Below are positions 1 through 8,017 of a stretch of DNA of 64,000 nucleotides, one piece after another (positions within the stretch are counted from its first letter, which is position 1; the number at the start of each line of letters is the position of its first letter). The position numbers were made by a program, and so were the translations under genes. The notes under the pieces are model-generated. The model saw nothing but the letters and a program-made list of their open reading frames with translations, had not been told where the DNA came from and did no database searches. This DNA is from JAQVEB01 sp028698105 (GTDB taxonomy: Bacteria > Bacteroidota > Bacteroidia > Bacteroidales > Dysgonomonadaceae), in NCBI GenBank assembly GCA_964293155.1, contig CAXYYA010000010.1, positions 1 to 64,000 of the forward strand. The letters are read 5' to 3'.

Positions 1-146
1 CCATTTCCAAAATAAACTCTTTTATTGATTATTCGTTGGAAGAGACCACTGAAAAAGAAGTACCGCATGAAGCGCTAAAAATAGCGGAGATTTTAGGAGT
101 AGATAAAGATATTTTAGAACGAACAAAAAAATATTTAAAGAAATGA
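1..146 (+). CDS. C-terminal end of a MutS-like protein of the lysine-aminomutase cluster (KamB/KamC type), partial
   Basis: An open frame enters from the left edge and stops with TGA at 144-146, leaving about 47 residues. The tail contains VPHEALKIAEILGVD and ends in a lysine-rich helix (ILERTKKYLKK). This resembles the end of MutS-type ATPases, where a similar 'AL.iA...lG.....i.rAk.yL' helix follows the ATPase domain. In Fusobacterium and Porphyromonas, MutS-related proteins (KamB/KamC) lie directly before kamD and are thought to help reactivate lysine 5,6-aminomutase. The identity rests on position plus this short tail; the ATPase domain lies outside the window. The 125 bases between this stop and kamD show no hairpin or promoter I can defend. 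Confidence 0.5.
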   Translation, partial: ISKINSFIDYSLEETTEKEVPHEALKIAEILGVDKDILERTKKYLKK

Positions 147-271
147 TATTCAATGGAAACTCAATAGTTATTCGATTGTAGTTCGTCGTTCAGGTAAAAT
201 ATTTTCCACCACGACAAATTACTACGGAATAACGGCGCAGCCAAATAACACAGAGTGAATAACAAAAAAAT

Positions 272-1840
272 ATGACTAAAAGCAAACTCGGAATAGATTT
301 CAACAAAGTGCAACGCGCGCGCGACGTAGCCGCTAAAATAGCCGCTGATGTGCAGCGTTTTGCCGATGACTACACCACTGTGGCAGTGGAAAGAACACTC
401 TGCCGATTGGTGGGGGTTGACAATGTGGACGATGCCGGCGCACCGCTTCCCAATGTGTTGGTGGACGATTTAAAAAACAAAAATGTGCTGGAACACGGCG
501 CACTTTTCTTTTTGGGTAACACCATTCTCGAAACGGGTCAATCGCCGCATCAAATTGCCGAACGCGTAGCATCGGAAAATTTAGATATAACAACGTTCGC
601 CTTTCATTCGCAAGAGGAGATTGCACAAGCGCTAAAACCGTTCGTAGATGCGAGTATTCGTCAGATAACGGAACGTCGGAAAAAACGGGAACACTATCTC
701 GCCACCATCGGTGAGGGCAGCCGTCCGTATCTTTACGTAATCGTTGCCACGGGAAATATTTACGAAGATGTGGTACAAGCCGAAGCAGCTGCCCGACAGG
801 GAGCCGACATTATTGCCGTAATCCGTACCACCGGACAAAGCTTGCTCGACTATGTGCCTTTTGGCGCCACTACCGAAGGTTTCGGCGGAACATACGCCAC
901 GCAGGAGAATTTCCGCATCATGCGCGGAGCGCTCGATAAGGTAGGCGAAGAAGTAGGACGATACATACGCCTCTGTAACTACTGTTCAGGGTTATGTATG
1001 CCCGAAATTGCTGCGATGGGCGCGCTGGAAGGCCTCGACGTGATGCTCAACGATGCGCTTTACGGCATTCTTTTCCGCGACATCAATATGCAACGCACGA
1101 TGGTTGACCAATTTATGTCGCGCGTAATCAACGGCTTCGCCGGCGTAATTATCAACACGGGCGAAGATAATTATCTGACCACCGCCGACGCCGTGGAAGA
1201 AGCACACACCGTTTTGGCGTCCGATTTGATTAATGAACAGCTGGCCCTGCTCGCCGGGCTTCCAGAAGAACAAATGGGATTGGGACACGCTTTCGAAATG
1301 GATCCCGACTTGGAAAACGGTTTTCTTCTTGAATTGGCTCAAGCACAAATGACACGCGAAATTTTCCCCAAAGCGCCGCTCAAATATATGCCTCCCACCA
1401 AATTTATGACGGGAAATATCTTTAAAGGACACTTGCAGGATGCGCTTTTCAATATGATTGGTATCTGGACAAACCAAGGGCTGCAATTGCTGGGAATGCC
1501 CACCGAAGCCATTCACACGCCGTTTATGAGCGACCGGTACCTCTCCATCGAAAACGCCAAGTACATTTTCAACAACATGCGCAACATTGGCGACGAAGTG
1601 GAGTTTAAAGCAGATGGAATTATCCAAACACGCGCCAAAGAGGTATTAGACAAGACGATTGCGCTGCTCGAAGAACTTCAGGAAGAAGGACTTTTCACGG
1701 CGATAGAAAAAGGAATATTCGGAAATGTAAAACGTGCCAAAACAGGCGGTAAAGGACTTGCCGGCGTATCGATGAAGGGCGAGCATCATTACAATCCGTT
1801 TATTGACCTGATGATGAACCCGAAACACGAAGAATTATGA
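272..1840 (+). CDS. kamD: D-lysine/beta-lysine 5,6-aminomutase alpha subunit
   Basis: This is the large subunit of the adenosylcobalamin- and PLP-dependent aminomutase that moves the terminal amino group of beta-lysine (or D-lysine) from C6 to C5 in lysine fermentation. The protein has 522 residues, the usual size (about 516-520). Recognisable blocks include YLYVIVATGNIYEDVVQAEA (about 152-171), the RTTGQSLLDYVPFGATTEG substrate/cofactor loop, and LCNYCSGLCMPEIAAMGALE, all typical of KamD TIM barrels. The ATG at 272 matches the family N-terminus and has only an A-rich leader, normal in Bacteroidota. Its last bases overlap the kamE start (ATGA), implying translational coupling of subunits that form an alpha2-beta2 complex. 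No frameshift is visible. Confidence 0.95.
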   Translation: MTKSKLGIDFNKVQRARDVAAKIAADVQRFADDYTTVAVERTLCRLVGVDNVDDAGAPLPNVLVDDLKNKNVLEHGALFFLGNTILETGQSPHQIAERVASENLDITTFAFHSQEEIAQALKPFVDASIRQITERRKKREHYLATIGEGSRPYLYVIVATGNIYEDVVQAEAAARQGADIIAVIRTTGQSLLDYVPFGATTEGFGGTYATQENFRIMRGALDKVGEEVGRYIRLCNYCSGLCMPEIAAMGALEGLDVMLNDALYGILFRDINMQRTMVDQFMSRVINGFAGVIINTGEDNYLTTADAVEEAHTVLASDLINEQLALLAGLPEEQMGLGHAFEMDPDLENGFLLELAQAQMTREIFPKAPLKYMPPTKFMTGNIFKGHLQDALFNMIGIWTNQGLQLLGMPTEAIHTPFMSDRYLSIENAKYIFNNMRNIGDEVEFKADGIIQTRAKEVLDKTIALLEELQEEGLFTAIEKGIFGNVKRAKTGGKGLAGVSMKGEHHYNPFIDLMMNPKHEEL

Positions 1841-2625
1841 GCGAAGGACTATACAATACACATTCCAACCATTTCGACCAAACGTTGGATCTGACAAAAA
1901 TAAAACCATACGGCGACACCATGAACGACGGTAAAACGCAACTGAGTTTCACACTCCCTGTTCCCGCCGGAGACGAAGCCACCGAAGCCGCAAAACTGTT
2001 GCTTCGCAAAATGGGTTTCGATAACCCGCAAGTCGTTTATTACAAAGAGTTGAAAGAAGGATTTACGTTTTTCAACTGCTACGGAAGCTACACGGGAACA
2101 GTAGATTACACAAAAATCCACGTCCCGAAAATAGATGCTGCGAAATGGAGCATGCAGGAAACCGATGCGTTTGTGAAAGAGAATATCGGTCGAAAAATAA
2201 TTGTCGTGGGCGCCAGTACCGGAACCGATGCGCATACCGTCGGCATCGATGCCATTATGAACATGAAAGGCTTTGCAGGGCGCTACGGATTGGAGCGCTA
2301 CGAAATGTTCGATGCGATTAATATGGGCAGTCAGGTGTTGAATGAGGAGTTGATCGCCAAAGCCATAGAAACGAATGCCGATGCGCTTTTAGTGTCGCAA
2401 ACCGTTACGCAAAAAGATGTGCATATAAAAAACATGGTAGAACTGGTGGAGATGCTCGAGGCCGAAGGCTTGCGCAGCAAAGTGATTCTTTGTGCCGGCG
2501 GCCCGCGTATTTCGCACGAGTTGGCGAAAGAACTCGGTTACGATGCCGGATTCGGCATGAACACCTACGCCGATGATGTGGCATCGTATATTGCGCAGGA
2601 AATGGCAAGAAGAAAGAACCCCTAA
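1837..2625 (+). CDS. kamE: Lysine 5,6-aminomutase beta (cobalamin-binding) subunit
   Basis: This is the small, B12- and PLP-binding subunit of lysine 5,6-aminomutase. The 262-residue protein carries the Rossmann-like B12 domain with the base-off motif DAHTVG at residues 131-136, giving His133 as expected lower cobalt ligand. Lys144 falls exactly where the Clostridium sticklandii enzyme has the lysine that forms the PLP Schiff base. The GGPRISHELAKELGYDAGFG stretch is the usual end of the B12 fold. It starts inside the last codons of kamD (ATGA). The TAA stop lies inside a CCCCTAAAGGGG palindrome, so the final residues (RRKNP) are partly set by a repeat element. Confidence 0.96.
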   Translation: MSEGLYNTHSNHFDQTLDLTKIKPYGDTMNDGKTQLSFTLPVPAGDEATEAAKLLLRKMGFDNPQVVYYKELKEGFTFFNCYGSYTGTVDYTKIHVPKIDAAKWSMQETDAFVKENIGRKIIVVGASTGTDAHTVGIDAIMNMKGFAGRYGLERYEMFDAINMGSQVLNEELIAKAIETNADALLVSQTVTQKDVHIKNMVELVEMLEAEGLRSKVILCAGGPRISHELAKELGYDAGFGMNTYADDVASYIAQEMARRKNP

Positions 2626-2780
2626 AGGGGACATTGGAAGCTAAGACGACTTTCCATACGGTTGTCATTCCGAACGAAGTGAGGAATCTAAAAAACATTT
2701 ATTCAACAAGTGAAAATAAAACGATAGAAATAAACTTTAAAAAATCCCCGCACCAACTCCCCCTTTAGGGAATTTAGGGG
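2619..2780. repeat. Composite repeat between kamE and atoA (C/G palindromes around a common Bacteroidota repeat)
   Basis: The interval begins with a perfect 12-bp palindrome CCCCTAAAGGGG (2619-2630), which contains the kamE stop codon. It ends with CCCCCTTTAGGG and TTTAGGGG (2757-2780), ending 8 bases before the atoA start. In between, 2664-2689 reads GTCATTCCGAAC...GAGGAATCT, a sequence I recognise as a dispersed repeat in many Bacteroidota and other genomes. The C/G arms resemble the family found inside alaS and valS. It may be a non-autonomous element; no coding potential is seen. Confidence 0.6.
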
Positions 2781-2788
2781 TAAATGTT

Positions 2789-3451
2789 ATGGACAAAGAT
2801 CAAATCAGAGAAGTTATCGCACGGCGTGTTGCGCTCGAACTCAGAGACGGCGATGTAGTAAACCTGGGAATCGGAATTCCCACGCTTGTGCCAAACTATT
2901 TAAAGCCCAATGTGAAAGTGATCCTTCAATCGGAAAACGGCATGATCGGTATGGGCAGAACACCCGAACCGGGACATGAAAATCCGTATTTCACCAACGC
3001 CGGAGGCGGTTATGTGCTTCCCAACAAGGGCGCGGCCAGTTTCGACAGTGCTACATCGTTCGCGATTATTCGTGGCGGACACGTGGATGTGAGCGTTCTC
3101 GGCGCCATGCAGGTGGACGAAAACGGCGATCTTGCCAACTGGAACATTCCCGGGAAAATGGTTCCCGGAATGGGAGGCGCCATGGATTTGCTGACGGGAA
3201 CCCGCAAAGTGATTCTCGCGATGGAACATACCGCCAAAGGCAATCCGAAAATTATGAAAAAATGCACGTTGCCGCTCACTGCCAAAGGACAGGTAGATAT
3301 GATCGTAACCGAAATGTGCGTCATCGAAGTTACCGATAACGGCTTGCTCGTTACCGAAATTCATCCCGAATTTACTGTGGAAGATGTGCAGGCAGCTACA
3401 GAAGCGACCTTGCATTTCAGTGGGAATTTGAAATTGATGCGCGGCGTCTGA
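2789..3451 (+). CDS. atoA: 3-oxoacid / butyrate-acetoacetate CoA-transferase, subunit B
   Basis: Family I CoA-transferase beta subunit, exchanging CoA between acetoacetyl- or butyryl-CoA and an acyl acceptor. The 220-residue protein has the catalytic-region motif SENGMIGMG (about residues 48-56), in which the Glu forms the gamma-glutamyl-CoA intermediate, and VNLGIGIPTLVPNY near the N-terminus; both are diagnostic of subunit B. Its partner subunit A is not next to it or elsewhere in the window; in Porphyromonas-type lysine clusters the two subunits can be separated, so atoD is expected nearby to the left. It is co-directional with kamDE and thlA. The enzyme would channel acetoacetate from lysine cleavage into acetoacetyl-CoA. 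Confidence 0.9.
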   Translation: MDKDQIREVIARRVALELRDGDVVNLGIGIPTLVPNYLKPNVKVILQSENGMIGMGRTPEPGHENPYFTNAGGGYVLPNKGAASFDSATSFAIIRGGHVDVSVLGAMQVDENGDLANWNIPGKMVPGMGGAMDLLTGTRKVILAMEHTAKGNPKIMKKCTLPLTAKGQVDMIVTEMCVIEVTDNGLLVTEIHPEFTVEDVQAATEATLHFSGNLKLMRGV

Positions 3452-3479
3452 CCGCTAAAAGTCGGTCTGACGCATTTTT
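3444..3479 (+). terminator. Imperfect hairpin with T-run after atoA
   Basis: GCGTCTGACCG (3444-3454) and CGGTCTGACGC (3463-3473) can pair with a central mismatch, followed by ATTTTTG. The atoA stop codon lies in the left arm. It may be a weak terminator or attenuator inside the operon. Confidence 0.4.
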
Positions 3480-3517
3480 GTAATACCTAATTGTCTAAAC
3501 ATCTAACAATCTATAAA

Positions 3518-4726
3518 ATGAAAAAAGTATTTATCGTATCAGCAAAACGCACGCCCATAGGCAAGTTTATGGGTAGTTTGTCCACCATCAAACCGGGGCA
3601 ATTGGGCGCGATTGTCATCAAATCCATCCTGAAAGAAACCGGTATGGACGGTGCAAAAATTGACTCGGTCATTGCCGGAAACGTACTTTCCGCCGGACAA
3701 GGACAAGGCGTAGCCCGCCAGTGCTCCATCAGTGCGGGCATTCCCGCCGAAGTGCCTGCCTACGCCATCAACATGGTGTGCGGAAGCGGAATGAAAGCCG
3801 TGATGAACGCCGTTTCCGAAATCCGTAGCGGTTCCGCATCGGTAATCATTGCCGGAGGCGTGGAAAATATGTCCGATGCCGGATACATTCTGCCTTCATC
3901 GGTGCGAAACGGTGTCAAAATGGGTAATTTTAATGCCATAGATCACATGGTTAATGACGGATTGACCGATGTCTTCAACAACTATCACATGGGAATTACG
4001 GCGGAAAACGTGGCAGACAAATTCGGAATTTCGCGCGAAGCGCAAGATGCTTTTGCTTACAGTTCGCAACAAAAAGCCATCGCGGCAGTTGACGGCGATA
4101 AGTTTAAAAATGAGATTGTTCCCGTGGAAATCGTTACGCGTAAAGAAACGATCGTGTTCGATAAAGACGAGTTCCCCAATCGCACAAGCACCCCCGAAAG
4201 GTTGGCAAACCTTCGTCCCGCCTTCAAAAAAGACGGAACGGTAACCGCTGGAAACGCATCGGGAATCAACGACGGTGCGTCGTTCGTGATGCTTGCCGAT
4301 GAAGAGGCCGTTGCCAAATACGGATTGAAGCCGCTGGCGGAAATCTTAGCCGTTGGCGAAGGCGGCGTCGCCCCCGAAGTGATGGGCTTAGGTCCCGTGC
4401 CTGCAATCCGCAAAGCGTTGCAACGTGCAGATATGAAACTTTCGGATATGGAAATTGTTGAATTGAACGAAGCATTTGCTGCTCAATCGCTTGGCGTAAT
4501 CGAAAGCTTGATGGATGAGCACGGCGTTTCGCGCGAATGGATTGATGAGCGCACCAATCTTCACGGTGGCGCCATCGCGTTGGGACATCCCATCGGTGCA
4601 TCGGGCAACCGAATCCTTGTTTCCCTCGTTCACGAATTGCAGATGTACAACAAAACCTACGGTTTGGCATCGCTCTGTATCGGCGGCGGAATGGGAACGG
4701 CGGTAATAATTAAAAATGTAAAGTAG
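3518..4726 (+). CDS. thlA: Acetyl-CoA C-acetyltransferase (thiolase)
   Basis: Condenses two acetyl-CoA to acetoacetyl-CoA, or the reverse. The ATG at 3518 is preferred over an upstream in-frame TTG (3491) because MKKVFIVSAKRTPIGKF is the standard thiolase N-terminus. The 402-residue protein has the nucleophilic Cys88 in NMVCGSGMKAV, the His in GGAIALGHPIGASG and the second active-site Cys in LCIGGGMGTA, so it looks fully active. It lies between atoA and crt in a fermentation cluster, supplying or degrading acetoacetyl-CoA. The TAG stop is formed by the first bases of a palindromic repeat (4723 onward), so the C-terminal residues NVK mark the junction. Confidence 0.95.
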   Translation: MKKVFIVSAKRTPIGKFMGSLSTIKPGQLGAIVIKSILKETGMDGAKIDSVIAGNVLSAGQGQGVARQCSISAGIPAEVPAYAINMVCGSGMKAVMNAVSEIRSGSASVIIAGGVENMSDAGYILPSSVRNGVKMGNFNAIDHMVNDGLTDVFNNYHMGITAENVADKFGISREAQDAFAYSSQQKAIAAVDGDKFKNEIVPVEIVTRKETIVFDKDEFPNRTSTPERLANLRPAFKKDGTVTAGNASGINDGASFVMLADEEAVAKYGLKPLAEILAVGEGGVAPEVMGLGPVPAIRKALQRADMKLSDMEIVELNEAFAAQSLGVIESLMDEHGVSREWIDERTNLHGGAIALGHPIGASGNRILVSLVHELQMYNKTYGLASLCIGGGMGTAVIIKNVK

Positions 4727-4797
4727 AGACGTGATGCTTGCCGTCTCCAGATTACTGGATTGTTTTGTATCGGAGACGGCAAGCATTGCGTCTCTAC
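4723..4797. repeat. Long inverted repeat related to the GTAGAGAC family, between thlA and crt
   Basis: Arms at 4723-4748 and 4772-4797 are 26 nt each and complementary with two mismatches; the outer ends are GTAGAGACG and CGTCTCTAC, identical to the ends of the RAYT-linked repeat at 30-32 kb, but the inner sequence (ATGCTTGCCGTCTCC) differs. The 23-nt loop holds no ORF. The TAG of the left end is the thlA stop codon. As RNA this would make a strong hairpin that could terminate, attenuate or stabilise the fermentation transcript. Confidence 0.8.
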
Positions 4798-4822
4798 AAA
4801 CCATTCCTAAAATGGAAAAAAA

Positions 4823-5596
4823 ATGGAAAAAATAATTATTCAAAAAGAAAATCACGTAGCTACGGTTACCATTAACGAACCCGATAAACTCAACGCGCTG
4901 AACACGCAAATTCTAAATGAATTAAATTCGGCTTTTGATATATTGGCTGCCGATACCGATGTCCGTGTGATTATCATAACCGGAGCCGACCGCTCTTTTG
5001 TTGCCGGAGCCAATATTCAGGAAATGGCGGGCATGAATTACGAAGAAGCGAAAGCATTTGGCGAATTTGGTTCATCGGTTTTCCGCAAAATCGAAACGTG
5101 TCCGCAACCCGTTATCGCGGCCGTAAACGGATTCGCGCTGGGTGGCGGAAGCGAGTTAGCGTTGGCCTGCGATATACGCATCGCATCGGAAAAAGCGAAA
5201 TTCGGACAACCCGAAGTAGGTTTGGGCATCACACCCGGATTTTCAGGAACACAGCGATTGGCACGGCTTATCGGTTTTGCAAAAGCAAAAGAATTGATTT
5301 TTACCGGAAAAGTGATCACGGCAGCCGATGCATTGGAAATCGGATTGGTAAATCAGGTTGTAGCGCCTGAATCGTTGATGGACGAGGTAAAAGCAATGGC
5401 AGAATCTATCGCCAAACAAGCGCCCATAGCCGTCCAAAAATCGAAAGAAGCCATCAACAACGGTTGGGATTTACCCATTGAAGAAGGTATTGATTTGGAA
5501 GTGGATCTTTTTGCCCGATGCTTTGAAACCGAAGATCAGAAAAACGGCATGACGGCGTTTTTGAAAAAAGAAAAGGTAGAGTTTAAAGGAAAATAG
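4823..5596 (+). CDS. crt: Enoyl-CoA hydratase / crotonase
   Basis: Interconverts 3-hydroxybutyryl-CoA and crotonyl-CoA. The 257-residue protein has the oxyanion-hole segment SFVAGANIQEMAG (about 56-68), GGGSELALACDIRIAS with the first catalytic Glu, and FGQPEVGLGITPGF with the second Glu, all intact. ATG 4823 is used because it gives the usual crotonase N-terminus; another ATG at 4812 is out of frame and stops after seven codons. It follows thlA across the 4723-4797 hairpin and precedes hbd, so the three enzymes cover acetyl-CoA to crotonyl-CoA. A butyryl-CoA dehydrogenase is not in the window. Confidence 0.93.
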   Translation: MEKIIIQKENHVATVTINEPDKLNALNTQILNELNSAFDILAADTDVRVIIITGADRSFVAGANIQEMAGMNYEEAKAFGEFGSSVFRKIETCPQPVIAAVNGFALGGGSELALACDIRIASEKAKFGQPEVGLGITPGFSGTQRLARLIGFAKAKELIFTGKVITAADALEIGLVNQVVAPESLMDEVKAMAESIAKQAPIAVQKSKEAINNGWDLPIEEGIDLEVDLFARCFETEDQKNGMTAFLKKEKVEFKGK

Positions 5597-5694
5597 AAAA
5601 ATCTTGTTGTCCTCTGATTTTTTATTTTGAAAGGACGTACAGTAAATGATTTCAGAGAATGTCGAAAATATAAGGCTTGAAAAGCCGGATTTTC

Positions 5695-5712
5695 TCCCGA
5701 TAGCAATCGGGA
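5695..5712. repeat. Short palindrome in the 253-base gap between crt and hbd
   Basis: TCCCGATAGCAATCGGGA (7-bp arms, 4-nt loop) is a dispersed palindrome type familiar from Bacteroidota intergenic DNA. The gap 5597-5849 also has a small GGCTTGAAAAGCC hairpin near 5673 and no credible ORF. A promoter for hbd was not identified. Confidence 0.5.
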
Positions 5713-5849
5713 CGTATGCGAGCGCAGCGTAGCTTACGGTGAAAAAGGACTCATCGTATTTCGACCCGAAATGGTCGGACTTTAATAAAGTGCTGCCTTT
5801 CAGGCGACACATTATTTTTATCAAACAATAGTAACATAAAACATACAAT

Positions 5850-6695
5850 ATGAAAATAGGAATTATAGGAACCGGCACCATGGGCAACGGTATCGCCCAG
5901 GCATTCGCGCAGGGCGGCTACGAAGTGGTGATGAAAGACCTGTCGGACGAGCTGTTGCAACGGGCAGTAAAAAATATCGAGAAGAGTTTGTCGAAATTGG
6001 TGGAAAAAGAAAAGATCAGCGAAAACGACAAAACTACCGCACTCGGCCGTATCCGCACCACATTATCGTACGACGATGTGAAAGATTGCGGATTGGTGGT
6101 AGAAGCTATTGCCGAAAATATGGAATTGAAAAAGCGTGTCTTTCGCGAATTGGATGAGGCTTGTAATGCCGATTGCATTCTGGCAACCAACTCATCATCG
6201 CTTTCCATCACGGAAATTGCCGCAGCTACCAAACGTCCCGAAAAAGTAATCGGAATGCACTTTTTCAATCCCGTTCCGGTATTGAAATTGGTGGAAGTTA
6301 TCCGCGGACAATTAACCGCCGACAGTGTTTATGAAAGTGTTTCGGGCATTGCCGAAAAGATCGGCAAAGTACCTGTGGAAGTAACCGAAGCGCCCGGATT
6401 TTTGGTAAACCGCCTGCTTATCCCGATGATAAACGAAGGTATCGGCGCATTGGCCGACGGTGTAGCATCGAAAGAGGCCATTGACGAAGCCATGAAACTC
6501 GGCGCAGGGCATCCTATCGGCCCCTTGGCGCTTGCCGATTTGGTTGGTCTGGACGTTTGCTTGGCTATTATGGAAGTGCTCCATCACGAATTCGGCGACG
6601 ATAAATACCGTCCGCATCCGTTGCTTCGCAAAATGGTTCGCGCCAATTTGTTAGGAAGAAAAACCGGAATCGGGTTTTACGATTACCGGAAATAA
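5850..6695 (+). CDS. hbd: 3-hydroxybutyryl-CoA dehydrogenase
   Basis: NAD(P)-dependent interconversion of acetoacetyl-CoA and 3-hydroxybutyryl-CoA in the cytoplasm. The 281-residue protein has the standard length, the dinucleotide motif GIIGTGTMGNGIAQ at residues 4-17, the catalytic His in IGMHFFNPVP, ATNSSSLSITEIA upstream of it, and the C-terminal domain motif APGFLVNRLLIPMINE with HPIGPLALADLVGLD. It closes the fermentation cluster and runs toward a minus-strand transporter. With thlA and crt it forms the central butyrate module; in Kce-type lysine fermentation these genes allow acetyl-CoA and crotonyl-CoA to be balanced. Confidence 0.95.
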   Translation: MKIGIIGTGTMGNGIAQAFAQGGYEVVMKDLSDELLQRAVKNIEKSLSKLVEKEKISENDKTTALGRIRTTLSYDDVKDCGLVVEAIAENMELKKRVFRELDEACNADCILATNSSSLSITEIAAATKRPEKVIGMHFFNPVPVLKLVEVIRGQLTADSVYESVSGIAEKIGKVPVEVTEAPGFLVNRLLIPMINEGIGALADGVASKEAIDEAMKLGAGHPIGPLALADLVGLDVCLAIMEVLHHEFGDDKYRPHPLLRKMVRANLLGRKTGIGFYDYRK

Positions 6696-6713
6696 ACGCA
6701 GCAATTACAATAT

Positions 6714-6750
6714 AAAGAGGGCGTCAGGGTTAAGCTTCACGCTCTTTTTC
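6714..6750. terminator. Bidirectional terminator between hbd and the MFS gene
   Basis: AAAGAGGGCGT and ACGCTCTTTTTC can pair with one bulge, with A/T runs on both sides, between convergent genes. The right arm lies inside the last codons of the transporter. Confidence 0.65.
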
Positions 6751-7929
6751 CGGTTTTGTAAAAACGAACAGCGTCATCAATATAGCAGACAAAGCAGCGG
6801 TTACAGCTCCAAAATAAAACGGTACGCTCGAGTTGATCTTATCGTAAAGCAATCCGGCAATCAAGCTGGCCGGCAACAGTGTGATGCCGAGCAAAGCGTT
6901 GTACATACCCAATCCGGTGCCTTTTTTATTCTTATCCACCAAATCCGAAACAAGCGCTTTTTGCACGCCGTCGGTCGAAGCGGAATAGACTCCATACAGG
7001 GCAAAAAGCGCGATAATTACACCGATGTGTCCCGTGAATCCAAATCCAAAGTAAACAATCGCATAGATCAAAAAGCCTGCGATGAGGAGTTTTTCACGCC
7101 CGATTCTGTCCGACAAAGAGCCGAAAGGAATCGCTAATGCCACGGAAACGATACTCGAAATCAGATAAACCAACGGAATAAAAGTAACCTTTACGCCCAC
7201 CTCATTGGCTTTCACGATTAAAAGCGCATCGGTGGAATTTCCCAGCGTGAAAATAAATATCACACCCAGAAACAGGTAAAAACGTTTCGGGAAATCCCGG
7301 AAGTTGAATTTTCCCAACAAGCCCTCTTTCTTTTTTTTGGCTTCTTTTATGCCGAAAATCAGAACAATAATCCCCAGCAATCCCGGTATGAGCGCGAACA
7401 AAAAAATGAACCGAAAATCGTCGGGTTTCAGGGAAAGAATCAAAAAAGCGAGCAAAGGCCCCAGAATAGCTCCGCTATTATCCATCGCTTTATGCAAACC
7501 GAAACTTTTACCCGTTTCGTTCTTTTCTACCGATCCGGCCACCAGGCTATCACGCGGAGCTGTGCGAATTCCTTTTCCCACGCGCTCGGCAAACCGGTAA
7601 AACAGCATCTGCAACGGAGTTGCAACGGTTGCGTAAAGCGGCATTACGAGCGTTGAAAGACCGTAGCCGATCAGCATAAAGGGTTTGTTCCTACCGATTT
7701 TATCGCTCCAGTATCCCGAAAACGCTTTGAGCAGGGAGGCTGTGCTTTCCGCTATGCCTTCAATTAACGAGAGACTGGTTTTAGATGCGCCAATGGACAA
7801 CAAAAACATCGGCATAACGGAATAGACCATTTTGGTGGACGTATCCGTTAAAAAACTGACTATCCCCGTGTAAAACACGTTGGGAGAGAAGCCGAAAATC
7901 TTTTTCTGCACCGGTGCATTTTCAGTCAT
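6730..7929 (-). CDS. MFS transporter (drug/metabolite efflux type)
   Basis: An integral inner-membrane protein of 399 residues with about twelve hydrophobic segments. The MFS motif A between TM2 and TM3 is seen as SGYWSDKIGRNKP, with a second copy in the C-terminal half (FGSLSDRIGREK); motif GKGIRTAPRDSLVA follows TM4-5. This is the pattern of proton-driven exporters related to permeases found widely in Bacteroidota. The start is placed at ATG 7929 (MTENAPVQKK) rather than an upstream codon within the palindromic leader, because the preceding stretch (cysteine- and proline-rich) is not typical. Substrate unknown. It stands alone, convergent to hbd. Confidence 0.8.
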   Translation of the reverse strand: MTENAPVQKKIFGFSPNVFYTGIVSFLTDTSTKMVYSVMPMFLLSIGASKTSLSLIEGIAESTASLLKAFSGYWSDKIGRNKPFMLIGYGLSTLVMPLYATVATPLQMLFYRFAERVGKGIRTAPRDSLVAGSVEKNETGKSFGLHKAMDNSGAILGPLLAFLILSLKPDDFRFIFLFALIPGLLGIIVLIFGIKEAKKKKEGLLGKFNFRDFPKRFYLFLGVIFIFTLGNSTDALLIVKANEVGVKVTFIPLVYLISSIVSVALAIPFGSLSDRIGREKLLIAGFLIYAIVYFGFGFTGHIGVIIALFALYGVYSASTDGVQKALVSDLVDKNKKGTGLGMYNALLGITLLPASLIAGLLYDKINSSVPFYFGAVTAALSAILMTLFVFTKPEKEREA

Positions 7930-7952
7930 AACACAACATGGGGGTAAAAAAT

Positions 7953-7983
7953 CAAGGCACAAATTTAGTAAATTTGTGCCTTG
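7953..7983. terminator. Perfect 31-bp palindrome upstream of the MFS gene
   Basis: CAAGGCACAAATTTA (7953-7967), one G, then the exact complement (7969-7983). On the minus strand it is followed by ATTTTTT, so it reads as an intrinsic terminator for the 8018-8458 gene. It also contains TAAATTTG on the minus strand, a fit to the Bacteroidota -7 box, 24 bp from the MFS start, so it could instead be an operator/promoter. Confidence 0.6.
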
Positions 7984-8017
7984 ACTGAAGCTTATTTTGC
8001 ATTAAGTTTTCAGCTAA

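Noticed and set aside
992..1627. Long open frames opposite kamD and other genes, such as 15213-16229 and 48441-49457
   Set aside because: They are antisense shadows of strongly conserved genes, with low-complexity or improbable residue content and no start context.
4812..4835. Alternative start ATG at 4812 for the crotonase gene
   Set aside because: It is out of frame with the enzyme and meets a stop after seven codons.
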